NCBI RefSeq assembly: GCF_039794105.1
Contig: NZ_JBDIWA010000003.1
Coordinates: 124,001 to 188,000, forward strand
Direction of reading: 5' to 3'
Length of the DNA: 64,000 nt
From: Kuenenia sp039794105
GTDB taxonomy: Bacteria > Planctomycetota > Brocadiia > Brocadiales > Brocadiaceae
Shown here: piece after piece, positions 1 through 9,298 of the stretch
How the letters are laid out: each line of letters opens with the position of its first letter
How positions within the stretch are numbered: the stretch's first letter is position 1
The notes under the pieces: generated by a model
Databases searched by the model: none
What the model saw: the letters and a program-made list of their open reading frames with translations, nothing else
Told to the model about the DNA's origin: nothing
Translations under genes and position numbers: made by a program

Positions 1-25
1 CTTCCTTATAATTGTCGGTTTCCAT
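1..25 (-). CDS. 5' end of a further gene of the chemosensory operon (partial)
   Basis: An ATG at 25-23 on the minus strand opens a frame (METDNYKE) that runs off the window edge. A good ribosome binding site (AGGAA, about six bases upstream) precedes it, and the gap from the cheB stop is only 24 bases, so it is very likely the next gene of the operon. Too few residues are visible to assign a family. In Wsp-type clusters this position is held by a REC-GGDEF diguanylate cyclase, which is an inference from synteny only. Confidence 0.55.
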
Positions 26-49
26 ATTAATTCCTAAGAAAAAGATTTA

Positions 50-1114
50 TTATAATGCCGCTATGCACGTTTTTGAAACCAATTTCTCAAGGGCGGCAGC
101 GATGCCGTTAAGTGGAAGTATATGCATTGCAGCCCCTAGTTTTTTTGCCTCCGCAGGCATGCCATAAACAATGGAAGTATCTCTATCCTGCGCAATTGTT
201 ATAGAGCCGCATTCTTTCATCAGCTTCAATTCCAGCGCCCCATCTTTCCCCATACCCGTCAAAAGAACTCCGATAGCCTTATCGCGGATATTTTCAGCGA
301 TAGAACGAAACAAAAATGATACCGATGGACGCAGGCCATTTTCCGGCGTACTGCTCCTGAGAAATATTTTAGAATTGCTGTCCACACCCATATGACAATC
401 ATCCGGAGCAAAATATACGTGTCCAGGCAAAGGCGTATCGCCATTTCCTGCTATATGCATTTTAAATGGCGTTGTCTTCGCAAGCCATTCCACCAACCCG
501 TCAATGAATCCGGGGGCAATATGCTGAACAATTAAAAGAGGGACGGATATTTCCTTAGTAAGATTTTTCAGTATTCTCTGAATCGTCTGAGGGCCTCCTG
601 TGGAGGCGCCAATTGCAATAAGTTTTACTTTTCCCTTCAACTCTCTGTTTTGTTCTATCGCTTCGATTTCACCATATTTTCCCTGTAATGTTTTACTTGT
701 GCCAGGATGTACATATTCAGCCTTGGATAACGATTTCACCATGTTTACCAAATGCCGCGAAGTGTGCTCATACTTATGATGTCCTTGTCCTTGTGGTTTT
801 TCAATAAATGCCACCGCTCCGGCATCCAGGGCAATAAATGTTTTCTCCTTCTCCTTTGGATCCCAAAATGCGCTCACCATAATAATAGGCAATGGGTTTG
901 TTTCCATTATCGCTCGGGATGCCTCAATACCATCCATCTCCGGCATTTGTATGTCCATAATAACAATATCAGGCCTTTTGCCGCGCACAAATTCCACGGC
1001 TTCTTTTCCATTGTTTGCCGTGCCTGTTACATGAATAGCAGGGTCGCTCTGCAGAATATGCACGAGAAGATCCCTGACAACAGGCGAATCATCTACCACC
1101 AATACCTTTATCAT
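50..1114 (-). CDS. cheB: CheB protein-glutamate methylesterase/deamidase
   Basis: Removes methyl groups from chemoreceptor glutamates, the feedback arm of chemosensory adaptation. The N-terminal receiver domain (about 1-120) has acidic residues D8 and D9, phospho-acceptor D54 and conserved K106. The C-terminal methylesterase domain (about 162-350) shows the catalytic triad: S171 in GASTGGP, H198 in VQHIAPG and D291 in TGMGKDG. At 354 residues it is normal length for CheB. It lies downstream of cheA in the same orientation and is presumably phosphorylated by that kinase. Confidence 0.96.
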   Translation of the reverse strand: MIKVLVVDDSPVVRDLLVHILQSDPAIHVTGTANNGKEAVEFVRGKRPDIVIMDIQMPEMDGIEASRAIMETNPLPIIMVSAFWDPKEKEKTFIALDAGAVAFIEKPQGQGHHKYEHTSRHLVNMVKSLSKAEYVHPGTSKTLQGKYGEIEAIEQNRELKGKVKLIAIGASTGGPQTIQRILKNLTKEISVPLLIVQHIAPGFIDGLVEWLAKTTPFKMHIAGNGDTPLPGHVYFAPDDCHMGVDSNSKIFLRSSTPENGLRPSVSFLFRSIAENIRDKAIGVLLTGMGKDGALELKLMKECGSITIAQDRDTSIVYGMPAEAKKLGAAMHILPLNGIAAALEKLVSKTCIAAL

Positions 1115-1140
1115 CCATTACCCCTGTCATTAAATTATGA

Positions 1141-1446
1141 CCTTATTTGTAATTTCTTTGCACTTTTTGGCGCAATATTTAATTTTGAAATACGAAATAA
1201 GAAGTACGAAATACGAAACAAATCCGAATAACAAAACTTAAAATTCAAAACAAATACAAAACATACCTATCTGCGTGCAAACACGCACAGGCAGGCAACA
1301 ACGTGAAGCACGAAATGCAAGAGACGAAAGAGGCACTTGTTTAGAATTTCAAATCATTTTGTCATTAGAATTTGTTTCGTATTTCGTACTTCGAATTTCG
1401 TATTTTTTATCTCGTGCTTGTTTGGTTCTGGCTATGCCAGCTTAGG
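1141..1446. repeat. ~300 bp intergenic inverted-repeat element, copy R1
   Basis: This fills the gap between cheB and cheA. It starts with CCTTATTTGTAATTTCTTTG, ends with TGGCTATGCCAGCTTAGG, and has two inner arms that are imperfect inverse complements (GAAGTACGAAATACGAAAC near 1202 and TTTCGTATTTCGTACTTCG near 1375). Copies or fragments of the same family occur near 3900, 5620, 9766, 10361, 35249, 54762 and 59801. No gene is seen in this stretch. Confidence 0.8.
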
Positions 1447-1502
1447 ATAAAAAAATTCGCGATTATGCAACAACGTTAACACTTTAATCAACAACCGGAC
1501 TG

Positions 1503-3887
1503 CTATATAAATCGTTTTACCGTTTCCAGGAGATTGCTCTGGTCGAAGTTACTCTTAACAATGTAAGCGCTTGCCCCCACATCTATTCCCCTTTCACGAT
1601 CTTCACGGGAGCCCAGCGAGGTTACCAGTACCACCGGAATCTCTGATAATTTTTTATTCGCACGCATCTTCGCAGTAAGAGTGAAACCATTCATCCTCGG
1701 CATATCAACATCCGACACGACCAAGTCATAAACATCCGTTTTCAGTTTTGTAAGGCCGTCAATCCCGTCAACGGCAGTATCCACAAGGTAACCGCCCGAT
1801 TCCAAAATATTCTTCAATAACATCCTGGAAGTAATCGAATCTTCTACTATAAGTATTTTTTTTCTTTCCTTCCCCGTTGCTTCCTTCTGAATATCCTTTT
1901 TGAGGGCAGGAGATGAATCTTTTATGGCAGATTGAATTAAGTCGTATACATTTATCACCGGTATAACTTCTCCCGAACCAAGGATTGTCGCCCCCGCAAT
2001 ATTTCGCACACGCACCAATTGTTTGCCAAGATTTTTTACCAATACCTCCTGTTCATCAAGTATCTCGTCCACGCAAAAGGCAATGCGCCTGCCTGAGGCG
2101 CCAATAACCACCGTATGACGATAATCGGCATTCCCTGTATTTCCCGGTACGTGTTTCTTTTCGTCCGATATGCCTAACGCCTCCTGGAGTTTTACGAAGG
2201 GGACAGATATCCCGTCAACGAATATGGCCTCCTTTTTCTCAATCTGTTTTATCTCATGCGTATTAACGCGCATTGCCTGCTCCACACTGATGGTTGGTAT
2301 TGCAAATTTATGCTCTGCAACCCGCACTATTATCCCCCGGTATGTAGCAAGCGTCAAAGGGAGGACTATTCTGAACGTAGTGCCCACGTTTAATTTCGAT
2401 TCCAGATATACCTTGCCGCCAAGTTTTTCAGCTTTTTCGCGGACGATGGCAAGCCCAAGCCCTCTTCCTGAAATATCGGTGACAATCGGGCTTGTAGAAA
2501 TATCCGATTGAAATACCAGCGATAATGCCTCCCCTTCGTTCATGTTTTTAATATGCTCTTCTTTGGCAAAACCGGATTTTATTGCTGATTTTTTTACCTT
2601 TTCAACATCAATCCCTGCTCCATCGTCTGAAATGACCGCTTCAACCTGGTTACTATTCGTCTGATGTATTGACAAAGAAATTGTTCCCTGCGGCTTTTTA
2701 TTTTTCCGCAGCCGTTCCTGAATCTTCTCAATCCCATGATCGATACAATTTCTTACCATATGCATTAGCGGATCTTTTATTTCTTCCAAAATACGTTTAT
2801 CAACCTCAACCTCTCCGCCGCTAATGAGTAAATTTATATCCTTCGCCTGATTTCGTGAAATATCGCGCACGACTTTAGGAAAAGTTTCCAGTATCGAAGA
2901 AAACGGCATCATAAGGATCTTTTTAACGTCTTCAAGAAGTTCGTCCACCATTCCAGCAATCATTCTATGATCACGTTTTGTGCCGCCCGCTAAAACATTG
3001 ATTTCCTCTTCCAGGGTTTTCATAAAATTATGATTCCATTCCAGGAATTCACTCAGAGAATCAATGTGTTCACTATTGCGTTTTCCCCCGTCTTTCTCAG
3101 ATTCCATTTCGCCTTGTAATAAAACAGTCTTTCGCACCGATGAGTATACTTTCATCCATTTACGTTCCCAATCATCAAGGATTGTTGAAATCCGCAATAG
3201 CTCACTGGCGCGCAGCAATGAAACTTGTTTTAAAGAAAGCATTTCCTCTGCCTTAAAAAAAAGCGTGTCAAGTTTTGACGAGGCTACTCGCAACACTTTT
3301 GCATGGGATGTTTCCCGCCTGATAATACCTCCTTCTTTCATGGCGGCATGAACGGCCTTTTCCCCGGCGATACTCTCATCTTCGACCATGTTAATGGCGT
3401 CATCCTCAACAGATTTACCCTTCACATCTCTTTGCAGGCATGCTTCAACGAAGGATTGAGGTGGCGCTCCGGAAAGGGCTTCATCAGAGCTTTCGCCGGA
3501 TACCAGTCCTTCTATTCGCCGTACGAGTGTGGAAATATCGCTACTTCCTTCCGGCGAGAAAAGTATTCTTCCAATGCTGTCCAAAGCATCATGAAGGAGG
3601 TCGTATTCTCTCTTCGACAATTGTAATCCGCCATGTTTCATATTGGAAAATACCGTCTCGAGAGATTGGCATATTTTCTCGATGCTGAGAAGATTTACCG
3701 CCCTTGCTGCACCTTTCAGATTATGCGCTTCACGAAATATCTTTTCAATAATCTGCATCTGCTCATAAACGGGGGGATTTTCCTCCATTTTCAGCAAATC
3801 AACAGACATTTCCTTTATGTGCTCTTCCGCCTCTATTTTAAAAGTTGCCAGCAGGCGTTTTTGAAATTCAATTTCTCTTTCATTCAT
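1503..3887 (-). CDS. cheA: CheA-type hybrid histidine kinase with C-terminal receiver (WspE-like)
   Basis: Central kinase of the chemosensory operon. Domains in order: Hpt (about 10-120) with phospho-accepting H55 in FREAHNLKGAAR; a linker; a dimerisation/ATPase region with the N box around N380 (MVRNCIDHG) and G boxes at 421-426 (DDGAGI) and 473-479 (SGRGLGL); a CheW-like coupling domain (about 510-655); and a receiver (about 676-794) with D683, acceptor D726 and K778. The fused receiver and the position between a CheR-TPR/CheW set and CheB resemble WspE or FrzE rather than flagellar CheA. An internal receiver usually acts as a phosphate sink or relays to a separate regulator. Confidence 0.95.
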   Translation of the reverse strand: MNEREIEFQKRLLATFKIEAEEHIKEMSVDLLKMEENPPVYEQMQIIEKIFREAHNLKGAARAVNLLSIEKICQSLETVFSNMKHGGLQLSKREYDLLHDALDSIGRILFSPEGSSDISTLVRRIEGLVSGESSDEALSGAPPQSFVEACLQRDVKGKSVEDDAINMVEDESIAGEKAVHAAMKEGGIIRRETSHAKVLRVASSKLDTLFFKAEEMLSLKQVSLLRASELLRISTILDDWERKWMKVYSSVRKTVLLQGEMESEKDGGKRNSEHIDSLSEFLEWNHNFMKTLEEEINVLAGGTKRDHRMIAGMVDELLEDVKKILMMPFSSILETFPKVVRDISRNQAKDINLLISGGEVEVDKRILEEIKDPLMHMVRNCIDHGIEKIQERLRKNKKPQGTISLSIHQTNSNQVEAVISDDGAGIDVEKVKKSAIKSGFAKEEHIKNMNEGEALSLVFQSDISTSPIVTDISGRGLGLAIVREKAEKLGGKVYLESKLNVGTTFRIVLPLTLATYRGIIVRVAEHKFAIPTISVEQAMRVNTHEIKQIEKKEAIFVDGISVPFVKLQEALGISDEKKHVPGNTGNADYRHTVVIGASGRRIAFCVDEILDEQEVLVKNLGKQLVRVRNIAGATILGSGEVIPVINVYDLIQSAIKDSSPALKKDIQKEATGKERKKILIVEDSITSRMLLKNILESGGYLVDTAVDGIDGLTKLKTDVYDLVVSDVDMPRMNGFTLTAKMRANKKLSEIPVVLVTSLGSREDRERGIDVGASAYIVKSNFDQSNLLETVKRFI

Positions 3888-3894
3888 TGTTGTA

Positions 3895-4012
3895 TGTTTT
3901 GGATTTGTTTTGAATTTTATGCTTTGTCATTCGGATTTGTTTCGTATTTCGTACTTCGAATTTCGTATTTTTAATTTCATGCCTGCTTGCTTGCTTCCAG
4001 CTTGTCCACAAG
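3895..4012. repeat. fragment of the ~300 bp intergenic repeat family
   Basis: The gap between cheA and the HD-GYP gene contains the right half of the family seen at 1141-1446 (GGATTTGTTTCG-type text followed by TTCGTACTTCGAATTTCG). The typical CCAGCTTAGG end has diverged to CCAGCTTGTCC. The fragment lies inside an apparently cotranscribed operon. Confidence 0.65.
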
Positions 4013-4024
4013 GGGCGCATGACA

Positions 4025-4984
4025 CTACCCGCCCCTGCTTCCAAGGAAAGCGACAAAGTTCCTGAAATACACATCATCAAAATGTCCCTTCATATGCTCT
4101 TTCATCATTTGTAACGCAGGGAATGGTTTTCTCGCATCCGAATACGGCCTTTTGGTTGTTAACGCATCATAAACATCTATTATCATTGCAATTTTTCCAT
4201 AATCATGAATCTCACTACCCATCAAACCCATTGGATAACCCTGTCCATTAAGCTTTTCATGATGCTGCAAAACAGGAGAGAACGACTCTTCCCGAAGGCC
4301 ACCCAAACCTTTTAATATTTCATGTCCAAATTCCACATGTTTCTTTATCTCGATGTACTCAACCTCGCTCAGTTTTCCATTTTTGTTCAGTATATCAAGG
4401 TTAATCTGTGTCTTTCCTATATCATGAAGCAACAATCCTGTGCCAAAATCATTCATTTCTTTCTCATTAAGCCTTAAATATTTTGCAAATAGAAGACCAA
4501 GTACAGAGACGTCAACGCAATGCGTATAGGTATAATAATCATACGATACCATGTTTAACATGGTTGAAGTAGCCTCTTTGTTGTTCAGCACATATTCTAC
4601 CGTGCTTGATACCCAGTTTTTTGACCTTGCAACATTATCTCCGGCACGCGGGTCGTTAAATATGTCAAGCATAATGGATTTCGCCACATTATAAACCATT
4701 TCAGATTTAGTTTTCGTGTCAAGAGAAGGATCGTGAATTATCAGTTTTAAATGGGATTCCCTATGCCTCAAATATAACTGTTCATCACATTGTTTTATAA
4801 AAAGATAACTTATATGATTATACTGAAGTTCTTTTATCTTATGCTCATAAAGGGCGCTCTCACTGTTGCAATAAAGTACATAACGGATACCTTCGTCTGC
4901 GTGAGTTTTTATGTAAAGATTGCATCCGGCGCAGGTATTAGGCTGTATTGTGTTTAAGGCTACAGGGATATATTCATTTGACAT
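4025..4984 (-). CDS. HD-GYP domain protein, probable cyclic-di-GMP phosphodiesterase
   Basis: The C-terminal half is a canonical HD-GYP domain with HD in LLHDIGK, an HHE metal-ligand motif and the GYP signature in HHEKLNGQGYP, so catalytic residues are intact. The N-terminal ~120 residues are an unassigned domain starting near a CAGC motif. I place the start at 4984 (MSNEYIP): an upstream ATG at 5020 would overlap the preceding cheW, whereas this ATG has GAGGT ten bases upstream. Its location between cheW and cheA suggests that this chemosensory system controls cyclic-di-GMP turnover. No receiver domain is present, so the input is probably by protein contact. Confidence 0.9.
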   Translation of the reverse strand: MSNEYIPVALNTIQPNTCAGCNLYIKTHADEGIRYVLYCNSESALYEHKIKELQYNHISYLFIKQCDEQLYLRHRESHLKLIIHDPSLDTKTKSEMVYNVAKSIMLDIFNDPRAGDNVARSKNWVSSTVEYVLNNKEATSTMLNMVSYDYYTYTHCVDVSVLGLLFAKYLRLNEKEMNDFGTGLLLHDIGKTQINLDILNKNGKLSEVEYIEIKKHVEFGHEILKGLGGLREESFSPVLQHHEKLNGQGYPMGLMGSEIHDYGKIAMIIDVYDALTTKRPYSDARKPFPALQMMKEHMKGHFDDVYFRNFVAFLGSRGG

Positions 4985-5006
4985 AATAATCATTACCTCA
5001 TGGTTG

Positions 5007-5525
5007 CTATACTTCGTCATTTACGACTATTGAATTGTCTGTCAACAACTGTTCCGCATCCAATAGAATTAAATGGTCACTCGTAATTCCTTTTATGTAT
5101 TTTCGGACAAATTCTGTCATCGTCAGGGGCGCTGGTGTTATCTTGTGAGAAGGAATGGAGGTTATTCCCGCGATTGAATCGACAACAATGCCAAACTCCA
5201 TAGTTTCATTATGAATAATTATTACTTTGTCTAAATTGGAGATACCCTTTCCCTTTGGAATGTTAAATAATGCCTTTATGTCAATAACAGAAAATATCTG
5301 TCCACGGACATTAATAATTCCCATAACATATTCAGGAACTCCTGGAATTGTTGTAATTTCTTTCAGCAAATACACCTCACGAACACAGTCTGCCGGGATG
5401 CCATATCTGTCCTGATCAATAAAAAATTCAACTATGGATACATAGTGTATTTCCCTATGCCTGGCTTCCGGCTCCCGCGCGAGTATTTTCGCCCTTTCTT
5501 TAAGAATTGTCTCTCGATCATTCAT
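5007..5525 (-). CDS. cheW: CheW-like coupling protein (second of the operon)
   Basis: Scaffold linking receptors to CheA. The CheW fold is recognisable from residues ~25 onward (YGIPADCVREV, IPGVPEYVMGIINVRGQ, FGIVVDSI). A longer frame extends to 5588, but its first 21 codons lie in a repeat-like stretch, so ATG 5525 (MNDRETILKER) is preferred. The N-terminal ~30 residues before the fold are charged and helical. Two CheW proteins in one operon match WspB and WspD. Confidence 0.9.
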   Translation of the reverse strand: MNDRETILKERAKILAREPEARHREIHYVSIVEFFIDQDRYGIPADCVREVYLLKEITTIPGVPEYVMGIINVRGQIFSVIDIKALFNIPKGKGISNLDKVIIIHNETMEFGIVVDSIAGITSIPSHKITPAPLTMTEFVRKYIKGITSDHLILLDAEQLLTDNSIVVNDEV

Positions 5526-5619
5526 TAATGCTACGCACCCCCCTAAATCCCCCCAAAGAGGGGACTTTGTTATGCATCCGCCCCCCACTTGTATTTTTCC
5601 CCTTTAATCTGTGCAATCT

Positions 5620-5699
5620 GTTAATCTGTGAAATCCGTGAAATCTGTGGTTCCTCTTTTGTATTTCATGCTTATTCGGTTATGGCTATGCCAGTTCAGG
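5620..5699. repeat. repeat fragment between cheW and the receptor gene
   Basis: It contains the AATCTGTGAAATCTGTGG type repeat followed by a CGGTTATGGCTATGCCAGTT end related to the TGGCTATGCCAGCTTAGG terminus of the 300 bp family. The same AATCTGTG text forms the middle of the copies at 35249 and 54762. It reaches to the stop codon of the receptor gene. Confidence 0.5.
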
Positions 5700-7686
5700 T
5701 CTTGTATTTCTGGATCAGTTTTTTCAGTCTTAGTCCCAAATTATTCAGGTTGTGCGCTTCCTCTTCGAGTTGTTTAGAACTATCCACGTTTTGTGAAGTC
5801 GCTGTTTTTATATTTTCCATTGCGGTTACTACCTGTGTTACGCCGGACATTTGTTCGCTGCCCGATGCGGCGATCTGCGCCACCGCCTGCGACGCCGCCA
5901 AAATACTATTGCGTAGTTTATGAATAGATTTTCCCGCTTCACTGGTGAGTTTTACGCCATTATCAACAACCTTGCTGCCCTGCTCTGTTTTCAGTGCTGC
6001 CTCGTTTGTAGCTTTCTGGATATCATTTAATATTTTTCTGATCTGCATGGTCGCCTGCCTGGATTCTTCTGCAAGATTCCTGACCTCCTGCGCAACCACG
6101 GCAAAGCCTTTCCCGTGTTCCCCCGCCTTTGCAGCCTCAATTGCAGCGTTCACCGCCAGCAGATTTGACTGTTCCGCAATATCGTCAACCGTTGCAATAA
6201 TAACGCCGATGGTGTGGCTTTGTTCGCTCAGTTTTATAATACTTTCCGCAATGAACGACATCTGTTCTTTAATGCTATTCATGCCGTCAACTGTTTCATT
6301 CACCGCTTTTTCCCCGCCTTCGGAAATTTCTGCAGCGCCCTGGGCGCTAAGGGAAACCTGTTTTGTTTTTTCGGTAGAAAACTGTGTGGTTTGACGGAAC
6401 TCTTCAATGGTCGCCATGGTCTCGGTCACAGCAGCAGCAGTTTCCGTCGAAGACGTAGCAAGCTGAGTCGTAGCCGCAAGTATCTCACTTGCAGATGAAG
6501 CAAGAACATTAACGCCTTCAGCAATTTCCATAGTTTGTTCGCGCAGGTTTTTCACTATATTTTTCATTGCAGCAAAAAGATGTCCCACTTCGTCACTGCC
6601 GCTTGCCTCTATTTTTATCGTTGTGTCGCCTTGCGAGATTTGTTCCGCATAACAAACTGCCATGCTCAAAGGACGGGTAATTCCGATGGAAATTATGTAT
6701 GCCAATAGTATCGAAGCAACCACGGCAACAATTGCCAGGATGATAAAGAAAACAAGGGCCGCTTTTGCTGCATGCCGTATTTTTTGGGCATTTAAAACAA
6801 GGTCCCCCGATAGTTTATCTTCAACCCCTTTCAAAAGGTTTATCTTCTCCGTCTGCATCTTAAACCATTCTGACGACTTAACCCCAAACACACCCTCATT
6901 ATACCTTTCAACCGCTATATTTCTCATTTTTAGCGCCTCATCAGCATACTTATTGTTTAAACTCATATTACAATATTCGTTTTGTTCCGCGGTTGCCAAG
7001 CCTTTGAATATCTTTAAGTAAATTTCCTGTCCTACTATATTATCCCTGAATTTAGCATACATTCCATCCTCAAACCTGTCCGCAGCGAATGTGTTGCTTA
7101 GATACGCCCTTTCCAGACCTGCCAGTTCTTTTACTGTCAAAAAATATACGTATGCGGATATTTGCTGAAACAATTCCGGATTGCTGCTCAACGTTGATAG
7201 AGCGGCTATCACCTCTAAAAATCCGGCATTAAGGTTTGTATAATATTCGATTTCCTCTTCAATGGTAATTCCAAGGGCGTCTATCCTCTCCCGTTTCTCC
7301 TTTATCATTGCAGCAAAATAAAGCGCCCTCTCCAGTGGAATACCAATCTTTGCGCCATATTGCTTAAGGTTTATTCCATTCAGTACATTTTTTAATTCAA
7401 GTATTTTCTGATCGGTAACCTGCCGCTGATCTCTCAGCTCACCGGCAAATTCTTTTCCTTTGCTTCCTATATACAGCGCGGATGCGCCTCTCTCCTTTTG
7501 TGTTTCGTGAACCAGTTTACTCATATTAACAGCAAGCTCTGACAAGGATTCCAGTTTTGCCATCTCCTTTGATAACATGCGTTTTTCCAGGGCGCCCATA
7601 ATAGAAAAGTATAGCATGACGCATACCGGCAATATCAATAATAGCGCAAGTTTATATTTCATTTTTACCTCATTAAGCATTTTCAT
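5695..7686 (-). CDS. Methyl-accepting chemotaxis protein with periplasmic NIT-type sensor domain
   Basis: Membrane receptor of the operon (663 aa). TM1 is at about 11-30. The sensor domain (about 45-300) carries the NIT-family signature LVHETQKERGASALYIGS with the following RDQRQVTDQ helix; NIT domains are associated with nitrate/nitrite sensing. TM2 (about 311-338) is followed by HAMP and a long cytoplasmic signalling helix pair with the conserved hairpin tip (AAKAGEHGKGFAVVAQEVR). Alternative start at 7662 (MKYKLAL) is preceded by GAGGT. Ligand identity is inferred from the domain family only. Nitrite would be a meaningful cue for an anammox organism. Confidence 0.92.
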   Translation of the reverse strand: MKMLNEVKMKYKLALLLILPVCVMLYFSIMGALEKRMLSKEMAKLESLSELAVNMSKLVHETQKERGASALYIGSKGKEFAGELRDQRQVTDQKILELKNVLNGINLKQYGAKIGIPLERALYFAAMIKEKRERIDALGITIEEEIEYYTNLNAGFLEVIAALSTLSSNPELFQQISAYVYFLTVKELAGLERAYLSNTFAADRFEDGMYAKFRDNIVGQEIYLKIFKGLATAEQNEYCNMSLNNKYADEALKMRNIAVERYNEGVFGVKSSEWFKMQTEKINLLKGVEDKLSGDLVLNAQKIRHAAKAALVFFIILAIVAVVASILLAYIISIGITRPLSMAVCYAEQISQGDTTIKIEASGSDEVGHLFAAMKNIVKNLREQTMEIAEGVNVLASSASEILAATTQLATSSTETAAAVTETMATIEEFRQTTQFSTEKTKQVSLSAQGAAEISEGGEKAVNETVDGMNSIKEQMSFIAESIIKLSEQSHTIGVIIATVDDIAEQSNLLAVNAAIEAAKAGEHGKGFAVVAQEVRNLAEESRQATMQIRKILNDIQKATNEAALKTEQGSKVVDNGVKLTSEAGKSIHKLRNSILAASQAVAQIAASGSEQMSGVTQVVTAMENIKTATSQNVDSSKQLEEEAHNLNNLGLRLKKLIQKYKT

Positions 7687-7705
7687 AACCTTACCCCATA
7701 ACCTT

Positions 7706-9298
7706 TTATTTTAAGCTGATTTCACCATTAATTGTCTGAATTATTTCCTTCAATCTTCCTGCCGTTATCCCGTCGGATTCAGGCAATACCTCTTCCGGTG
7801 TATGATTTTTCAGAAGCAAAAGAGTATTCTCATAAAACCTGTATGATTCATTCAGTTTTCGCTGCTCCTGCATAAATTTTCCCAGGGCATAATGTGCCAG
7901 TATAAAATTCGGATCAAGATATAAGACTTGCCTTAATGAGGCAATCGCGCCGTCAATGTTTTTCTGTTCATGAAGGATCGTCGCACGCAGATAATAATAA
8001 TTAGGCTGCATTTTATCAATCTTTATTGCATTATTACACCATTCAAGGGCGTCCTCTATCTTACCCTGATTGGCGTAAGATTTTGCAAGAAGATACAGAA
8101 CGGCGTCCCGTTTTAAATCCGAATCCCGCCCACTATCCTGCATAATTGAATGGAGTTGCAAAAGGGTATCCGTCGCCTCATTATATAAACCCTGTTCAAA
8201 TGACTTTGACGCCTTTTCATATAATACTTCCTCTAGTACTCCGTCTGCTTCGTCGTTAGCTGTATCTTGCCGGCTTTCCGGGACAACTTCATTGCCGGGA
8301 AAAGTGCGCAATCGCAGGGTTTCGTTAAATATAACATCACAATCGCCGCTCTTTTTCAGTGGCGATACTATTTCTTTGACGTTTATTTTCACCGGGCTAT
8401 CATGTTTTGCCGTAGTCTCTTTCTTATAAAAAGTTTCGCCCAGGTAATTAACCGGCCTAAAATTATGGTCGCGGCATTGCAGACCTTCAACCGGACTCAC
8501 CACTAGCCACCCGTTTTCAACGAGGGAACGATAGAATTTACGCACTATTTCTCTTATGAACGCATCATTGAAATAAATAAATACATTCCGGCAAAAAACA
8601 ATGTCCATCGCATTCGTATTATTCAGGATCGAGGGATAAGCATCTTCCTTCAGGTTCAAGAGGGAAAAAACGACCATTTCTTTTATATGAGGTGAAATAG
8701 CATAGTAATCCTTCTGTGCCGGCTTAAAATATCTCTTCATCACCCACTCAGGAGTGTCGCGGAATGACCATTTTCTATAAAATCCCTCAGCGGCTTTTTT
8801 AAGAAAATTCTGATTAATATCGGTGGCAAGAATTGTAATGTCCCAATCTTTAGTATTTTGAATCAAGGTATCGATCAAAATTGCAACAGAATAAGGTTCT
8901 TCACCGGTCGCGCAGCCCGCAACCCAGATCCTCAGTCTTTGCTCTTTCCCCTTTCTGGTGGCAATCAGGTCACGCAAAATATAGTTTTCCAGCGCCTCAA
9001 ACATTTTTTTGTGCCGGAAAAAATATGTTTCTCCTATCGTTAAATGATTTGCAAGGATTGAAATATCCTCTTTCGTTAACGGCACTGACAGCAATCTCTG
9101 GATATACAATTCCACATCGTCATACCCAATATCAGTTGCGGCAAGCCTGATTTGGTGCATTAAATGATGCCAACGGTCTTTTTCATAACATAATCCCAGT
9201 TTTTCAGAGATTAATTCGCTCAACCGGCTTAATAACTGTTCTGGTATTTTCTGTTTCATCTTATTCGTTTGAATATTCCAGGATCCGGTTCGTATCAT
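7706..9298 (-). CDS. cheR: CheR-type receptor methyltransferase with C-terminal TPR repeats (WspC-like)
   Basis: SAM-dependent methylation of receptor glutamates. The N-terminal CheR helical domain is followed by the Rossmann methyltransferase (VAGCATGEEPYS SAM motif, CRNVFIYF) to about residue 280, then a linker and TPR-like helices (about 355-510, e.g. EDALEWCNNAIKIDKMQPNY). CheR-TPR fusions are typical of Wsp/Frz-type systems. The ATG at 9298 overlaps the upstream cheW stop as ATGA, which implies translational coupling; ATG 9259 (MKQKIPEQ) is the alternative. Confidence 0.94.
   Translation of the reverse strand: MIRTGSWNIQTNKMKQKIPEQLLSRLSELISEKLGLCYEKDRWHHLMHQIRLAATDIGYDDVELYIQRLLSVPLTKEDISILANHLTIGETYFFRHKKMFEALENYILRDLIATRKGKEQRLRIWVAGCATGEEPYSVAILIDTLIQNTKDWDITILATDINQNFLKKAAEGFYRKWSFRDTPEWVMKRYFKPAQKDYYAISPHIKEMVVFSLLNLKEDAYPSILNNTNAMDIVFCRNVFIYFNDAFIREIVRKFYRSLVENGWLVVSPVEGLQCRDHNFRPVNYLGETFYKKETTAKHDSPVKINVKEIVSPLKKSGDCDVIFNETLRLRTFPGNEVVPESRQDTANDEADGVLEEVLYEKASKSFEQGLYNEATDTLLQLHSIMQDSGRDSDLKRDAVLYLLAKSYANQGKIEDALEWCNNAIKIDKMQPNYYYLRATILHEQKNIDGAIASLRQVLYLDPNFILAHYALGKFMQEQRKLNESYRFYENTLLLLKNHTPEEVLPESDGITAGRLKEIIQTINGEISLK

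Noticed and set aside
752..1231. Long plus-strand open frame opposite cheB
   Set aside because: Antisense shadow of a clear cheB with intact catalytic residues; no family features.
5526..5588. N-terminal extension of the second CheW
   Set aside because: It lies in CCCCTAAATCCCCCC repeat-like DNA and has no resemblance to the family.
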